This document shows positions 53,828 to 62,855 of a DNA stretch of 64,000 nucleotides, one piece after another; positions within the stretch are counted from its first letter, which is position 1; every line of letters begins with the position of its first letter. The stretch covers positions 29,699 to 93,698 of the forward strand of contig NZ_FOQY01000030.1 of the NCBI RefSeq assembly GCF_900113865.1. Direction: 5' to 3'. Below the pieces are notes generated by a model. It made no database searches. It saw nothing but the letters and a program-made list of their open reading frames with translations, and had not been told where the DNA came from. The stretch comes from Streptosporangium canum (lineage in GTDB: Bacteria; Actinomycetota; Actinomycetes; Streptosporangiales; Streptosporangiaceae). The position numbers were made by a program, and so were the translations under genes.

Positions 53828-54612
53828 GATCGGCGATGAGGTGGGGACCGGGCGCCGCGCTGCTGAGCGTGCCGCTGGTCGTGGCCCTCGCCGGCCCGTG
53901 GCTGGCGGGCGAGCCGGACCCCCGCGGTGTCCCGTACGGCTCCGGCACCCTCCTGGGGACGGACTTCGTCGGGCGGGACGTGGGGGAGCAGGTGCTCCTC
54001 GGGGGCCGGACGGTCGTGGTGGTCGCACTGGCCGCCACCGTGCTGGCCTACCTCGCGGGCACGCCGCTGGGCGTGCTGGCCGCGATGACCGGGCGCCGAT
54101 GGCTCGACGAGCTGCTGATGCGGCCGCTGGACCTGCTGCTGGCGATCCCCTCGCTGCTGCTGCTCATCCTGCTCGCCGCCACCGCCCCGCCCGGGGCGCT
54201 CCCCCTGGTCGTCATCGTCGCCGTGATCAACCTGCCGGAGGTGGCCCGGATCTCCCGGGCGGCGGCCCTGGAGATCGCCGCCAGGCCCGCGATGGAGGCG
54301 ATGCGGCTGCAGGGCGAGAGCCGGTGGCGCCGGGCGGCCGGATACGTGGGCCGCTCGATGCTCCGCACGCTCCTGGCCGACCTGGGCGTCCGGGTCGTCG
54401 GCGCGCTCTATCTGGTCGCGACGGCGAGTTTCCTGGGCGTCGGCGTCCCCCCGGACGCAAGCGACTGGGCGGTGATGGTGGACCGCAACCGCACCGGCAT
54501 GTTCCTCCAGCCCTGGGCGGTGCTCGTCCCGGCGCTGCTCGTCGTCACCCTGTCCGTCGGGCTGAACCTGCTCTTCGACGGAGTGCGCAGACACCGCGAG
54601 GAGGCCGCGTGA
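53824..54612 (+). CDS. ABC transporter permease, DppC/OppC type
   Basis: A 262-residue membrane protein starting MRSAMRWGPGAALLSV. It has the DppC layout: helix, then GTDFVGRDVGEQVLLGGRTVVVVAL, then helices carrying the EAA loop RPAMEAMRLQGESRWRRAAGYVGRSML, which docks to the ATPase. The ATG overlaps the DppB-type stop and its own stop overlaps the ATPase start (GTGA), so all are coupled. Confidence 0.9.
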   Translation: MRSAMRWGPGAALLSVPLVVALAGPWLAGEPDPRGVPYGSGTLLGTDFVGRDVGEQVLLGGRTVVVVALAATVLAYLAGTPLGVLAAMTGRRWLDELLMRPLDLLLAIPSLLLLILLAATAPPGALPLVVIVAVINLPEVARISRAAALEIAARPAMEAMRLQGESRWRRAAGYVGRSMLRTLLADLGVRVVGALYLVATASFLGVGVPPDASDWAVMVDRNRTGMFLQPWAVLVPALLVVTLSVGLNLLFDGVRRHREEAA

Positions 54613-56213
54613 TCCGCGTCGTGGGGCTGCGCGCCGAGGCCGGCGGCAGCGCGCTGGTCGACGGTGTCTCCTTCGAGCTCGCCGCCGGCCGGGTGCTCGC
54701 CCTGGTCGGGGCCTCGGGCAGCGGCAAGACCACGATCGGGCGGGCGCTGCTCGGCGAGCACGTACCCGGCGTGGCCCTGTCCGGGACGGTCGAGGTGCGC
54801 GGCCGGATCGGTTACCTGCCGCAGCATCCCGCGTCGGTGCTCAACCCGGTCCGCCGCGTCGGCGCGGTGCTGCGCGAGATCGCCCGGCGGCACGCCCCGG
54901 ACGGAGCGGCGGCGGAGCGGGTCGCGTCCGTGCTCCGCCGCGCCGGGCTGCCCGCGGGCGAGGACCTGCTCCGCCGCTACCCGCACCAGCTCTCCGGGGG
55001 CCAGCAGCAACGTCTGGTGCTCGCCCAGGCCCTTCTCACCGCTCCGTCGGCGATCGTCGCGGACGAGCCCACCACCGGCCAGGACGCCATCACCAGGGGG
55101 GAGGTCGCCGGGGAGCTGAGGGGCCTCGCCCGCCAGGGCATCGCCGTGGTCCTGCTCAGCCACGACCTGGACGTGGTGCGCGCCCTCGCCGACCAGGTGA
55201 TCGTCCTGCGCGGCGGCCGGGTGACGGAGAGCGGCCGTGCCGAGGACGTGTTCAGCCGGCCCGGGCACGACTACACCCGGCGACTGCTCGCCGCCCGGCT
55301 CCCGGCCACCCCCCGTCCGGCTCCGGAGGTCCCGCCCCCGGTGAGTGTCCTGCCCGGCCCGGTGGTCCCGCCCCCGGCGGGCGTTTCTCCCGGCCCGGAG
55401 GTCCCGCCCCCGGTCCCGGAGGTCCCCAGTCCGGTCCCGGTGAGCCCTCTCCCCGTCCCGGAGGTCCCGCCGGGACGGGCGCGGATCGAGGTCGTCGGCC
55501 TGACGGCCGGACACCGCTCGGGCCCGGTGCTCGACGACGTGTCGCTGCGGGTGGCCGCCGGGCAGTGCCTGGCGCTGGTCGGGCGTTCGGGGAGCGGGAA
55601 GACCACCCTGGCCCGTTGCGTCGCGGGACTGCACGAGCCCGCACGCGGGACCGTGCTGCTCGACGGGCGTCCACTGGCCCCGTCGCTGTCGCACCGCCGC
55701 CGCGAGGACATCGCCCGCGTGCAGTACGTCTTCCAGGACGCGCACGCCTCCTTCGACCCGGGCCGGACGGTGGCCGACCAGGTGAGCCGCACCGCCGTAC
55801 GGCTGCGCGGCCTGGGCCCGGGGCAGGCGCGGGAGGCGGCGCTGGACATGCTCGGACGCGTCGGGCTGGGCCCGGCCGCGGCGGCGCGCAGACCCGGGGG
55901 ACTGTCCGGCGGAGAGCTCCAGCGCGCGGCGCTCGCCCGTGCGCTGCTCGCCTCCCCCGACGTCCTCATCTGCGACGAGATCACCTCCGGCCTGGACACG
56001 GTCACCCAGGCCGGCGTCCTGGACCTGCTCGACGGGCTCCGCCGCGCTCTCGGCCTGACCCTCGTGCTGATCAGCCATGACATGGGCGTCGTCGCGCGGC
56101 TGGCGGACCACGTCGTGATCCTCTCGGCGGGGAGGATCGCGGAGGAGGGCGGCATCGGGCACCTCCCGACCCTTCACTTCGAGATCCCGCTCGGCGACGG
56201 CCGGCCGGAGTGA
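54609..56213 (+). CDS. fused double ATPase of the ABC importer (DppD-DppF type)
   Basis: A 534-residue protein with two NBDs. NBD1: Walker A GASGSGKT (34-41), signature LSGGQQQR (128-135), Walker B IVADEPTTG. NBD2: Walker A GRSGSGKT (324-331), LSGGELQR, VLICDEITSGLD. Between them residues about 233-289 are an unusual Pro/Val-rich linker (repeated EVPPPV-like units). Each NBD carries the nickel/peptide-family C-terminal tail. GTG start at 54609, overlapping the permease. In Dpp systems the two ATPases are usually separate genes. Confidence 0.9.
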   Translation: MIRVVGLRAEAGGSALVDGVSFELAAGRVLALVGASGSGKTTIGRALLGEHVPGVALSGTVEVRGRIGYLPQHPASVLNPVRRVGAVLREIARRHAPDGAAAERVASVLRRAGLPAGEDLLRRYPHQLSGGQQQRLVLAQALLTAPSAIVADEPTTGQDAITRGEVAGELRGLARQGIAVVLLSHDLDVVRALADQVIVLRGGRVTESGRAEDVFSRPGHDYTRRLLAARLPATPRPAPEVPPPVSVLPGPVVPPPAGVSPGPEVPPPVPEVPSPVPVSPLPVPEVPPGRARIEVVGLTAGHRSGPVLDDVSLRVAAGQCLALVGRSGSGKTTLARCVAGLHEPARGTVLLDGRPLAPSLSHRRREDIARVQYVFQDAHASFDPGRTVADQVSRTAVRLRGLGPGQAREAALDMLGRVGLGPAAAARRPGGLSGGELQRAALARALLASPDVLICDEITSGLDTVTQAGVLDLLDGLRRALGLTLVLISHDMGVVARLADHVVILSAGRIAEEGGIGHLPTLHFEIPLGDGRPE

Positions 56214-56233
56214 GACGGGCCGGAGTGAGGTGG

Positions 56234-56288
56234 GCCGGCCGTTCCGGTGCCGCCCGCCCCGGTAGCGGGCGGCACCGGAACGGCCGGC
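56234..56288. terminator. very strong bidirectional terminator
   Basis: A perfect 24-bp stem (56234-56257 with 56265-56288) and a 7-base loop lies between the ABC operon (rightward) and the hydroxylase gene (leftward), separating the uptake and synthesis operons. Confidence 0.9.
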
Positions 56289-56291
56289 GGG

Positions 56292-57386
56292 TCAGGAGCG
56301 GCGGCCGAACCAGCGGCGCGCCTTCGCAGGTTTGGCGGCCTCCCCGGCCCCCGCTCCCGCCCCGGCCCCCGCTCCGGCCATGGCCTTGGCGAAGCCGGCC
56401 TGCGGCTGGACGGTCGGGGCGCAGGTGTCCAGGGGCACCGGGTCGCCCATGGTGACCACGATCTTGCGCGGCCCCTTGAAGGACTCGCGGGCGTGGGCGG
56501 AGAGGATGTTGTCGACGATCAGAATGTCACCCGGCCGCCATGTCTCCCTGACCGTCGCCCGGCGGTAGGCCTCGTCGACGGTCTCCACATCCTGCCTGGA
56601 GATCGGCTCGCCGTCGCCGTAGGCGGTGTTGAAGGGCAGGTTGTCGTGGCCCAGGTCCTCCAGGAAGACCTCGCGGACCTCCGGGTCGAGCGCCCACTCG
56701 TTCCAGAAGACCGTGTGGTTGAACCAGACCTCCTCGCCGGTCCCGGGGTGGCGGATGGTCGCCGAGCGGCGCTGCACGGTGCGGAGCTGGTCGCCGCCCA
56801 CCCACTCGTGGGCGATGTGGTTGTCCGCGCAGTAGGCGGCGACCTCGTCCCTGTCCTCGGTGCCGAACGCGGTGCGCCAGCCGAGGCTGATGTGGTCGCC
56901 GTAGTTGCGCACCAGGGACCAGCCGTGCGCGCGGAACCGGTCGGCCAGCGGCTGCGGGATGTTCCGCAGCACCTTGCGCACGTCGGTCACCGGGGTCGCA
57001 CCCCCCTCGTCGGGGGCGATCAGGCAGCCGAACATCAGCAGCCCGGGGAAGGTGAGCGCGTAGCTGTTCTCGTTGTGCGGGCGGATCGACTGCGACGGCG
57101 GCAGGTCGGTGGAGGAGTAGACGTCCTTGCCGAAGTGGCTGCGCGGGGTGGCCTTCTCGACGTACCCGGCGAGCTTGGAGATCAGCGCGTCGCGTACCCC
57201 GGCGAAGTCCTCCACTCCCTTCACCGGCAGCCCCCGCAGGTAGAGGGCGCCGTGCTCGTCCAGGCCCGAACGGATGGCCTCGCGGTTCTCCCGCAGCCAG
57301 TCGCAGGTCTCGCCCAGGTCCGAGCCCTGGGCGTCGGCCGCGGCGGGCCTGCCCTCCCTGACCTCCCAGGCGATGGTGGTGTTCAC
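56292..57386 (-). CDS. TauD/TfdA-type (SyrP-like) non-haem iron dioxygenase
   Basis: A 364-residue Fe(II)/2-oxoglutarate dioxygenase. The HxE/D iron motif is in SIRPHNENSYALTFPG, 2OG-binding Arg is in the C-terminal HARESFKGPRKIVVTM, and the distal His is in DNILSAHARES. The pattern (WRTAFGTEDRDEVAAYC, VWFNHTVFWNEWALDPEVREV, LPFNTAYGDGEPI) matches the SyrP group, which beta-hydroxylates amino acids carried on NRPS carrier proteins. Start GTG 57386 overlaps the NRPS stop by 4 bases, so it is the last gene of the NRPS operon. The C-terminus has an Ala/Gly repeat and a basic tail of unknown use. Confidence 0.88.
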   Translation of the reverse strand: MNTTIAWEVREGRPAAADAQGSDLGETCDWLRENREAIRSGLDEHGALYLRGLPVKGVEDFAGVRDALISKLAGYVEKATPRSHFGKDVYSSTDLPPSQSIRPHNENSYALTFPGLLMFGCLIAPDEGGATPVTDVRKVLRNIPQPLADRFRAHGWSLVRNYGDHISLGWRTAFGTEDRDEVAAYCADNHIAHEWVGGDQLRTVQRRSATIRHPGTGEEVWFNHTVFWNEWALDPEVREVFLEDLGHDNLPFNTAYGDGEPISRQDVETVDEAYRRATVRETWRPGDILIVDNILSAHARESFKGPRKIVVTMGDPVPLDTCAPTVQPQAGFAKAMAGAGAGAGAGAGEAAKPAKARRWFGRRS

Positions 57387-60300
57387 GATGCGTGAGTCCT
57401 TTCCAGCTCTTCGATGCCGACGAGGTCGTCGGGCTTGGCGTCGGGCACCTCGTCGTCGAAGCGCGCCAGGGTCCCGATCCGGGTGGCGGCGAGCACCAGC
57501 AGGGCCATGCCGAGCCCGCACAGCAGGTAGAGAAGCCCGATCCCGCGCCCCGGCCCGGTGCCGATGACCGCGCCGACGGTGCCGGCGAGCGGGCCGCCCA
57601 CGGCCAGCAGCGGATCGAGGAGCGGGCCGGCGAGGGGGGCGATGACGCCGAAGCCGAGCGGCACGGTGGCTGCGGCGATCATGGTGTTGACCGCGATGAT
57701 CCGCCCCTGGAAGCGGTGCGGCACCTTCACCTGGATGATCGTCATGATCGTTCCGTTGATCATGGCCAGGGCGAAGGACATGCCGAAGGCGCCGACGCCG
57801 ATCAGCCAGAGGCTGGGCCGCAGCCCGGTCAGCACGCCGGCGACCGCCATCAGCATCGTCGCGGCGATCGCGCCGCGCAGCCTGCGGTGGGTCGGGCCGC
57901 CCCACAGGCTCATGGCGACGCCGCCGGTGATCGCGCCCGCCCCGGCCGCGACCGCGACCGCGCCGGCCGCCTGAAGCGGGGCGAAGGAGAGGACGAGCGG
58001 CGAGACCATGACGAACATGGGGGCCAGGAAGAGGTTCACGCCGGCGAAGAAGAACAGCATGCCGCGGAAGCTCCGGTGGCCCAGCGAGAACCGGAAGCCG
58101 CCTGCGATCTCGGCCGAGATCGGCTCGCGGCGGCGCAGCCCCAGCGTGGTGGGGAACTTGACGGACAGCACCACGACGATGGCGAAGGCGTAGGCCGCCA
58201 CCTGGACGGTCAGGATGCCCTCCAGCCCGATCGCGGCGAGCAGGCCGACCGCGATGAGGGGGACCAGGAACTGGGCGGTGCCGATCGCGAGCTGCACGAT
58301 GCCGTTGGCGTGCCCGAGGTAGCGCTTGGGCACCAGCTGCGGGATCGACGCCTGGTAGGCCAGCCGCTGGAACGTCACCGAGACGGAGACGACGGCTATC
58401 AGCGCGTAGAGCGGGCCGACCGAGAGCCGGTCGGTCAGCAGCAGGGTGAGCATCACCGCCTGGGTGACGCCCGACACCAGGTCACCGGCGATCATCACCC
58501 GCCGCCGGTCGTAGCGGTCGACCACCGCGCCCGCCAGCGGGGCCACGATGATCCCCGGCACCAGGGCGAGCAGGGCGATGAGCCCGAAGTGGGCCAGCGA
58601 CCCGGTGACCGTGTAGATCCAGATCGGCACCGCGAACTCGGTGAGGGCCGAGCCGGTGAGTGAGACGAGCTGCCCCAGCGCGACGGGCAGGAACCGCCGC
58701 ATGCTCGGCTCGCGCTCCTCCCGTACGGCCTGCCGCTCCACGCTGTCCTGAAGCCACCAGGTGCCGCCCGCCTCGCGGGAGTGCGCCTGCCGCCAGGCCG
58801 CGTCGGCGGTGTGGACGCCGGTGAGGATCCGGGCGAGCTCGCCGGCGCGGTACTTGGGGAAGAAGTGCCCGGCCTCGTCGATGACGACCAGCGACGAGGA
58901 GTCGGACAGGAAGCACCACTCCTTGAAGCGCTCCTGGTAGAACTCGGTGCTCGGGTCGCGCTCGCCGACGACCGAGACGATCGGCGCCCTCAGCCGGGGC
59001 TGCTCGGTGCCGAGCAGCCTGGTGAAGTGCTCCTCGGCCATCCGGCCGTCCTCACGCATCAGCTCGACGGTGAAGGCCACCTGCTCCTCGTCGAGCCCCG
59101 ACATGTCGCCGCCGAGCGCACGCAGCTCGGCGGCGACCGTGCGGGTGCCGTGCAGGCGGTCGTTGATCAGCGTGCTGAGCGAGCCGAGGAGACGGCCCCT
59201 GGGCCGGGCGAAGGGGAAGATGCCGCCCAGGTAGAGGGCGTCCAGCTCGCGCCCCGACGCCTCGATGCGCTGGGCCAGCTCCACGGCCAGCGCGCTGCCG
59301 GGGGCGCAGTGCCCGTAGACCACGATCGGTCCCCGGATGTGCTCGGCGATCTCCTCGACGCAGAGCCGCGCCACCTCCCCGTAGGGCAGCTGCCCCTCCT
59401 CGCCGGGCTCGCGCCCGGGGGCGGCGACCGCGTAGAGGGAGTAGCCGGCGGGCATCGCCTCGGCGAGCGTCTGGTAGACGACCGCGTTGGCGCCGCCGTA
59501 CGGCACGCAGATGACGGAGCCGACGCGGTCCTCCGGGGCGATCGGGCGGGTCAGCTCGGCGAGTATCCGGCGCGGCGCCGCCGTCTCGCCCCTGCGCTCG
59601 GTGACGAGCGTGGCGAGCTCGGCGACGGTGGGGTGCTTGAACATCTCCAGCACGCCGATCGGCGGCCTGCTCTCGGGGAAGGCCTTGCGCATCCTCGCCA
59701 CGACCTGGGTGGCCAGCAGCGAGTGGCCGCCGAGATCGAAGAAGTTGTCGCCGGTGCCGACCCGTTCGAGGTCGAGGACGCCCGCCCAGATAGCGGCGAT
59801 GGACTCCTCGGTCGGGCCGGCCGGTGCGGTGTAGCCGGGCCGCCGGTCCGGACGCTCGGGTTCGGGGTCCGGCAGCGCCCCGCGGTCCACCTTGCCGTGA
59901 GCCTGGAGCGGGAAGCGGTCGAGCCAGGCGAAACGGCCGGGGACCATGTACTCGGGCAGCCGGTCGAGCAGGTGCGCCCGCAGCTCGGAGACCGGGATCT
60001 CCGCCGCCTCCGGCTCCTTCTCCAGCCAGGCGACGAGGTGGTCGCCGCGCAGGTCCACGACGCCCTGGACGACCCCGGGGAGGGTGCCGAGCGCGGCCTC
60101 GACCTCGCCGAGCTCCACCCGGTAGCCGCGGATCTTCACCTGGTGGTCGGTGCGGCCGAGGAACTCCAGACGCCCGTCGTCGAGTCGGCGGACCAGGTCG
60201 CCGGTGCGGTACATGCGTGATCCGGCCGCGCCGTAGGGGTCGGCGACGAACCGCTCGGCGGTCAGCGCGGGACGGTCGAGATAGCCGCGGGCCAGGGTGT

Positions 60301-62803
60301 CGCCGCCGATGTGGAGCTCGCCCGCGACACCCGGCGGCACCAGGCGCAGCGCCCGGTCCAGCACGTAGACGCGGGCGTCGGGGAGCGGGCGGCCGATGGG
60401 CCAGGCCGTACCGGCCGCGGGCGCTCCGGGGTCCACCCGCTCGGTGGTCACCGCGACGACCGTCTCGGTGGGGCCGTAGCTGTTGAAGATCGCGCAGTCC
60501 GCGCGGGAGGCCAGGTCGCGGACCCAGGCGGCCGGCGACGCCTCGCCCGCCAGGACGAGCGCGCGGCGCGGCAGCAGCCGCTCGGGCTCCACCTCCGCGC
60601 CCAGCGCGGCGAGGTGGGAGGGCGTCATCTTCAGGTAGTCGAGGGTGCGCACGGCGTCGGCCAGCTCGGGCCCGGAGCCGCGGCGGGGGAGCTGGTGGAG
60701 GGTGCCGCCACCGGTGAGCGGCAGGTAGAACATCAGCATGCTGAAGTCGAAGGCGAGCGACTGGAGCAGCCCGAAGGCGGCGCCGGGCACGATGTCGTAG
60801 TCCTCGCGGATGTACTCCAGGTAGGCCACGATGTGCCGGTGCTGGACGCCGACGCCCTTGGGCCGCCCGGTGGTGCCCGAGGTGTAGATCACGTAGGCGA
60901 GGTCGTCGGGGCCGGCGAGCGGCTCCGGCGGAGTGTCGTCGCCCCCGGCGGGCAGCCGGTCCAGCTCGACGACCGTGCCGGTGAAACCGGCCGTCCGGTC
61001 GCGCAGCGCCGAATCGGTGACCAGCACGACGGCCGACGAGTCGGCGAGCAGGAACTCCAGCCGCTCGCGCGGCTGCTCGGGGTCGAGCGGCAGGTAGGCG
61101 CCGCCCGCCTTGAGCACCGCGAGGATCGCGACCGCGGCGTCCACGGTCTCCTCCAGGCAGATCGCGACGCGCGCGTCGGGGCCGACGCCGGAGTCCCGCA
61201 GGCGCCTGGCCAGCCGGTTCGCCCGGCGGTGCAGCTCGGCGAAGGTGAGTGAGCGCTCCCCGGCGACGAGGGCGACCGCGTCGGGGGTCCGCGCCGCCTG
61301 GGCCTCGGCCATCGCGCCGAGCGTGCGGTGCGCGGGCCGCCAGGTGCGGGTGCCCGCCCAGTCTCCGAGCAGCGCCTCGCGCTCCTCCGCACCGAGCAGC
61401 GACACCTCGGACAGGCGGCGGCCGTGGTCGGCGGCGGCCTCCCGCAGGAAGCGCCGCATCGAGTGCTCGACGCGCTCGATGGAGGCGGGATCGAACAGGT
61501 CGGTGCGGTAGGTGAAGAAGCCGCTCAGTCCCTCGTCGGTCTCGGTGACGTAGAGCGCGACGTCGAACTGGGTGATCGCCAGCGGCGGGTCGAACGGGGC
61601 GACCTCCAGCCCGGCGACGGTCCTGCCGCGCGCCACCCGGTCGGTCAGCGTGAAGGTCACCTGGAAGATCGCCGAACGGCTGGGGTCCCGCTCCACGCGC
61701 AGGTCGCTGACGAGCTGGTGGAAGGGGTGCTCCTGGTGGGCGAGCGCGCCGAGCACGGTCTCCCTGGTGCGCAGCAGGTGCTCGGCGACGGTGGGATCGT
61801 CACCGGTACGGCTGCGCAGGGTCACCATGTTGACGAAGGAGCCGACCACCTCCTCCAGCTCGCGGTAGGGGCGTCCGGCCACCGGTGAGCCCACCGCGAA
61901 GTCGTCCTGGCCCGCGTGCCGGGCGAGCACCGCCTGGTAGACGGCGAGCAGGGTCATGTAGAGCGTGGCGCCGTGCGCGCCGCCGAGCTCACGCGCGGCC
62001 CCGGCCAGCTCGGCGTCCCAGGTGAAGGCGTGGACCGCGCCGTCGAAGCGCTGCTCGGCCGGGCGCGGACGGTCGGTGGGCAGCTCCAGGTCGGGCAGCC
62101 CGGCCAGCTGTTCGCGCCAGAAGGCGACGTCGGGCTCGACGGCCGGACCCGCCAGCCGCTCCCGCTCCCACACGGCGAAGTCGCCGAACTGGACGGACTG
62201 CTCGGGCAGCGCCGGCGGCGCGCCCTCGCGGAGCCCGCCGTACAGCATGAACAGCTCCTCGGCCATGATCTCCAGTGACCGGCCGTCGCCGACGATGTGG
62301 TGGACGGCCAGCAGCAGCACGTGGTCGTCCGGTCCGAGGCGGACCAGCACCGCCCGCAGCAGCGCGTCGGCCGCCAGGTCGAACGGCCGGAGCAGCTCCT
62401 CGCCGACGAGCTCCGCCGCCCGCTCGGCGGTGCCGGCTTCGACGATCTTCAGCACGGCGGGCCCCGGCTCGTCGACGACGACCTCCGGCCGCCCGTCCCG
62501 CGCGGGAAAGCGCATCCGCAGGGCCTCGTGCCTGGCGGTCAGCGCCGTCAGAGCCTCCCTGAGCAGCTCGGTGTCCAGCTCACCCGTCAGGCGTACGGCC
62601 AGCGGGATCGTGTACGCGGTGTTCCCCGGAGCCAGCTGCTCCATGAACCACAACCGCTCCTGCCCGCTGGACGGCGGTGGCGCGGTCCCCGCGGGCCGGG
62701 GCTGGACGGCGGTGCTCCCGGCCCGCCCGCGCAGTCGCTGCGACAGGAGGGCACGTTTGTCCGCCGGAAGTGCGACGGCGCGCTCCGACAGCTGCTCGGT
62801 CAT
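57383..62803 (-). CDS. nonribosomal peptide synthetase (C-A-PCP-TE) fused to an MFS exporter
   Basis: One 1806-residue chain. C domain about 40-470 (HHIVGDG at 168-174). A domain about 490-975: YTSGTTGRPKG (640-650), NSYGPTE (774-780), YRTGD (865-869) and GKVDR (970-974). PCP about 1000-1070, DNFFDLGGHSLLA with Ser1028. TE about 1090-1325: nucleophile elbow GHCAPG with Cys1166 in the Ser position, Asp1283, His1313. Then, after a linker with Trp-rich and Glu-rich patches, a full 12-helix MFS transporter about 1370-1780 of the DHA3/EntS type (motif A VVDRYDRRRV). No stop or shift joins these; the frame is continuous. The N-terminus is short, as expected for a docking end that accepts the upstream NRPS. 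It condenses one residue, releases the peptide and plausibly exports it. Confidence 0.92.
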   Translation of the reverse strand: MTEQLSERAVALPADKRALLSQRLRGRAGSTAVQPRPAGTAPPPSSGQERLWFMEQLAPGNTAYTIPLAVRLTGELDTELLREALTALTARHEALRMRFPARDGRPEVVVDEPGPAVLKIVEAGTAERAAELVGEELLRPFDLAADALLRAVLVRLGPDDHVLLLAVHHIVGDGRSLEIMAEELFMLYGGLREGAPPALPEQSVQFGDFAVWERERLAGPAVEPDVAFWREQLAGLPDLELPTDRPRPAEQRFDGAVHAFTWDAELAGAARELGGAHGATLYMTLLAVYQAVLARHAGQDDFAVGSPVAGRPYRELEEVVGSFVNMVTLRSRTGDDPTVAEHLLRTRETVLGALAHQEHPFHQLVSDLRVERDPSRSAIFQVTFTLTDRVARGRTVAGLEVAPFDPPLAITQFDVALYVTETDEGLSGFFTYRTDLFDPASIERVEHSMRRFLREAAADHGRRLSEVSLLGAEEREALLGDWAGTRTWRPAHRTLGAMAEAQAARTPDAVALVAGERSLTFAELHRRANRLARRLRDSGVGPDARVAICLEETVDAAVAILAVLKAGGAYLPLDPEQPRERLEFLLADSSAVVLVTDSALRDRTAGFTGTVVELDRLPAGGDDTPPEPLAGPDDLAYVIYTSGTTGRPKGVGVQHRHIVAYLEYIREDYDIVPGAAFGLLQSLAFDFSMLMFYLPLTGGGTLHQLPRRGSGPELADAVRTLDYLKMTPSHLAALGAEVEPERLLPRRALVLAGEASPAAWVRDLASRADCAIFNSYGPTETVVAVTTERVDPGAPAAGTAWPIGRPLPDARVYVLDRALRLVPPGVAGELHIGGDTLARGYLDRPALTAERFVADPYGAAGSRMYRTGDLVRRLDDGRLEFLGRTDHQVKIRGYRVELGEVEAALGTLPGVVQGVVDLRGDHLVAWLEKEPEAAEIPVSELRAHLLDRLPEYMVPGRFAWLDRFPLQAHGKVDRGALPDPEPERPDRRPGYTAPAGPTEESIAAIWAGVLDLERVGTGDNFFDLGGHSLLATQVVARMRKAFPESRPPIGVLEMFKHPTVAELATLVTERRGETAAPRRILAELTRPIAPEDRVGSVICVPYGGANAVVYQTLAEAMPAGYSLYAVAAPGREPGEEGQLPYGEVARLCVEEIAEHIRGPIVVYGHCAPGSALAVELAQRIEASGRELDALYLGGIFPFARPRGRLLGSLSTLINDRLHGTRTVAAELRALGGDMSGLDEEQVAFTVELMREDGRMAEEHFTRLLGTEQPRLRAPIVSVVGERDPSTEFYQERFKEWCFLSDSSSLVVIDEAGHFFPKYRAGELARILTGVHTADAAWRQAHSREAGGTWWLQDSVERQAVREEREPSMRRFLPVALGQLVSLTGSALTEFAVPIWIYTVTGSLAHFGLIALLALVPGIIVAPLAGAVVDRYDRRRVMIAGDLVSGVTQAVMLTLLLTDRLSVGPLYALIAVVSVSVTFQRLAYQASIPQLVPKRYLGHANGIVQLAIGTAQFLVPLIAVGLLAAIGLEGILTVQVAAYAFAIVVVLSVKFPTTLGLRRREPISAEIAGGFRFSLGHRSFRGMLFFFAGVNLFLAPMFVMVSPLVLSFAPLQAAGAVAVAAGAGAITGGVAMSLWGGPTHRRLRGAIAATMLMAVAGVLTGLRPSLWLIGVGAFGMSFALAMINGTIMTIIQVKVPHRFQGRIIAVNTMIAAATVPLGFGVIAPLAGPLLDPLLAVGGPLAGTVGAVIGTGPGRGIGLLYLLCGLGMALLVLAATRIGTLARFDDEVPDAKPDDLVGIEELERTHAS

Positions 62804-62855
62804 CCGAGGCTTTTCCCTTCCTTGCTGATCCTTGCGGGACTACGACCTTGCGGGA

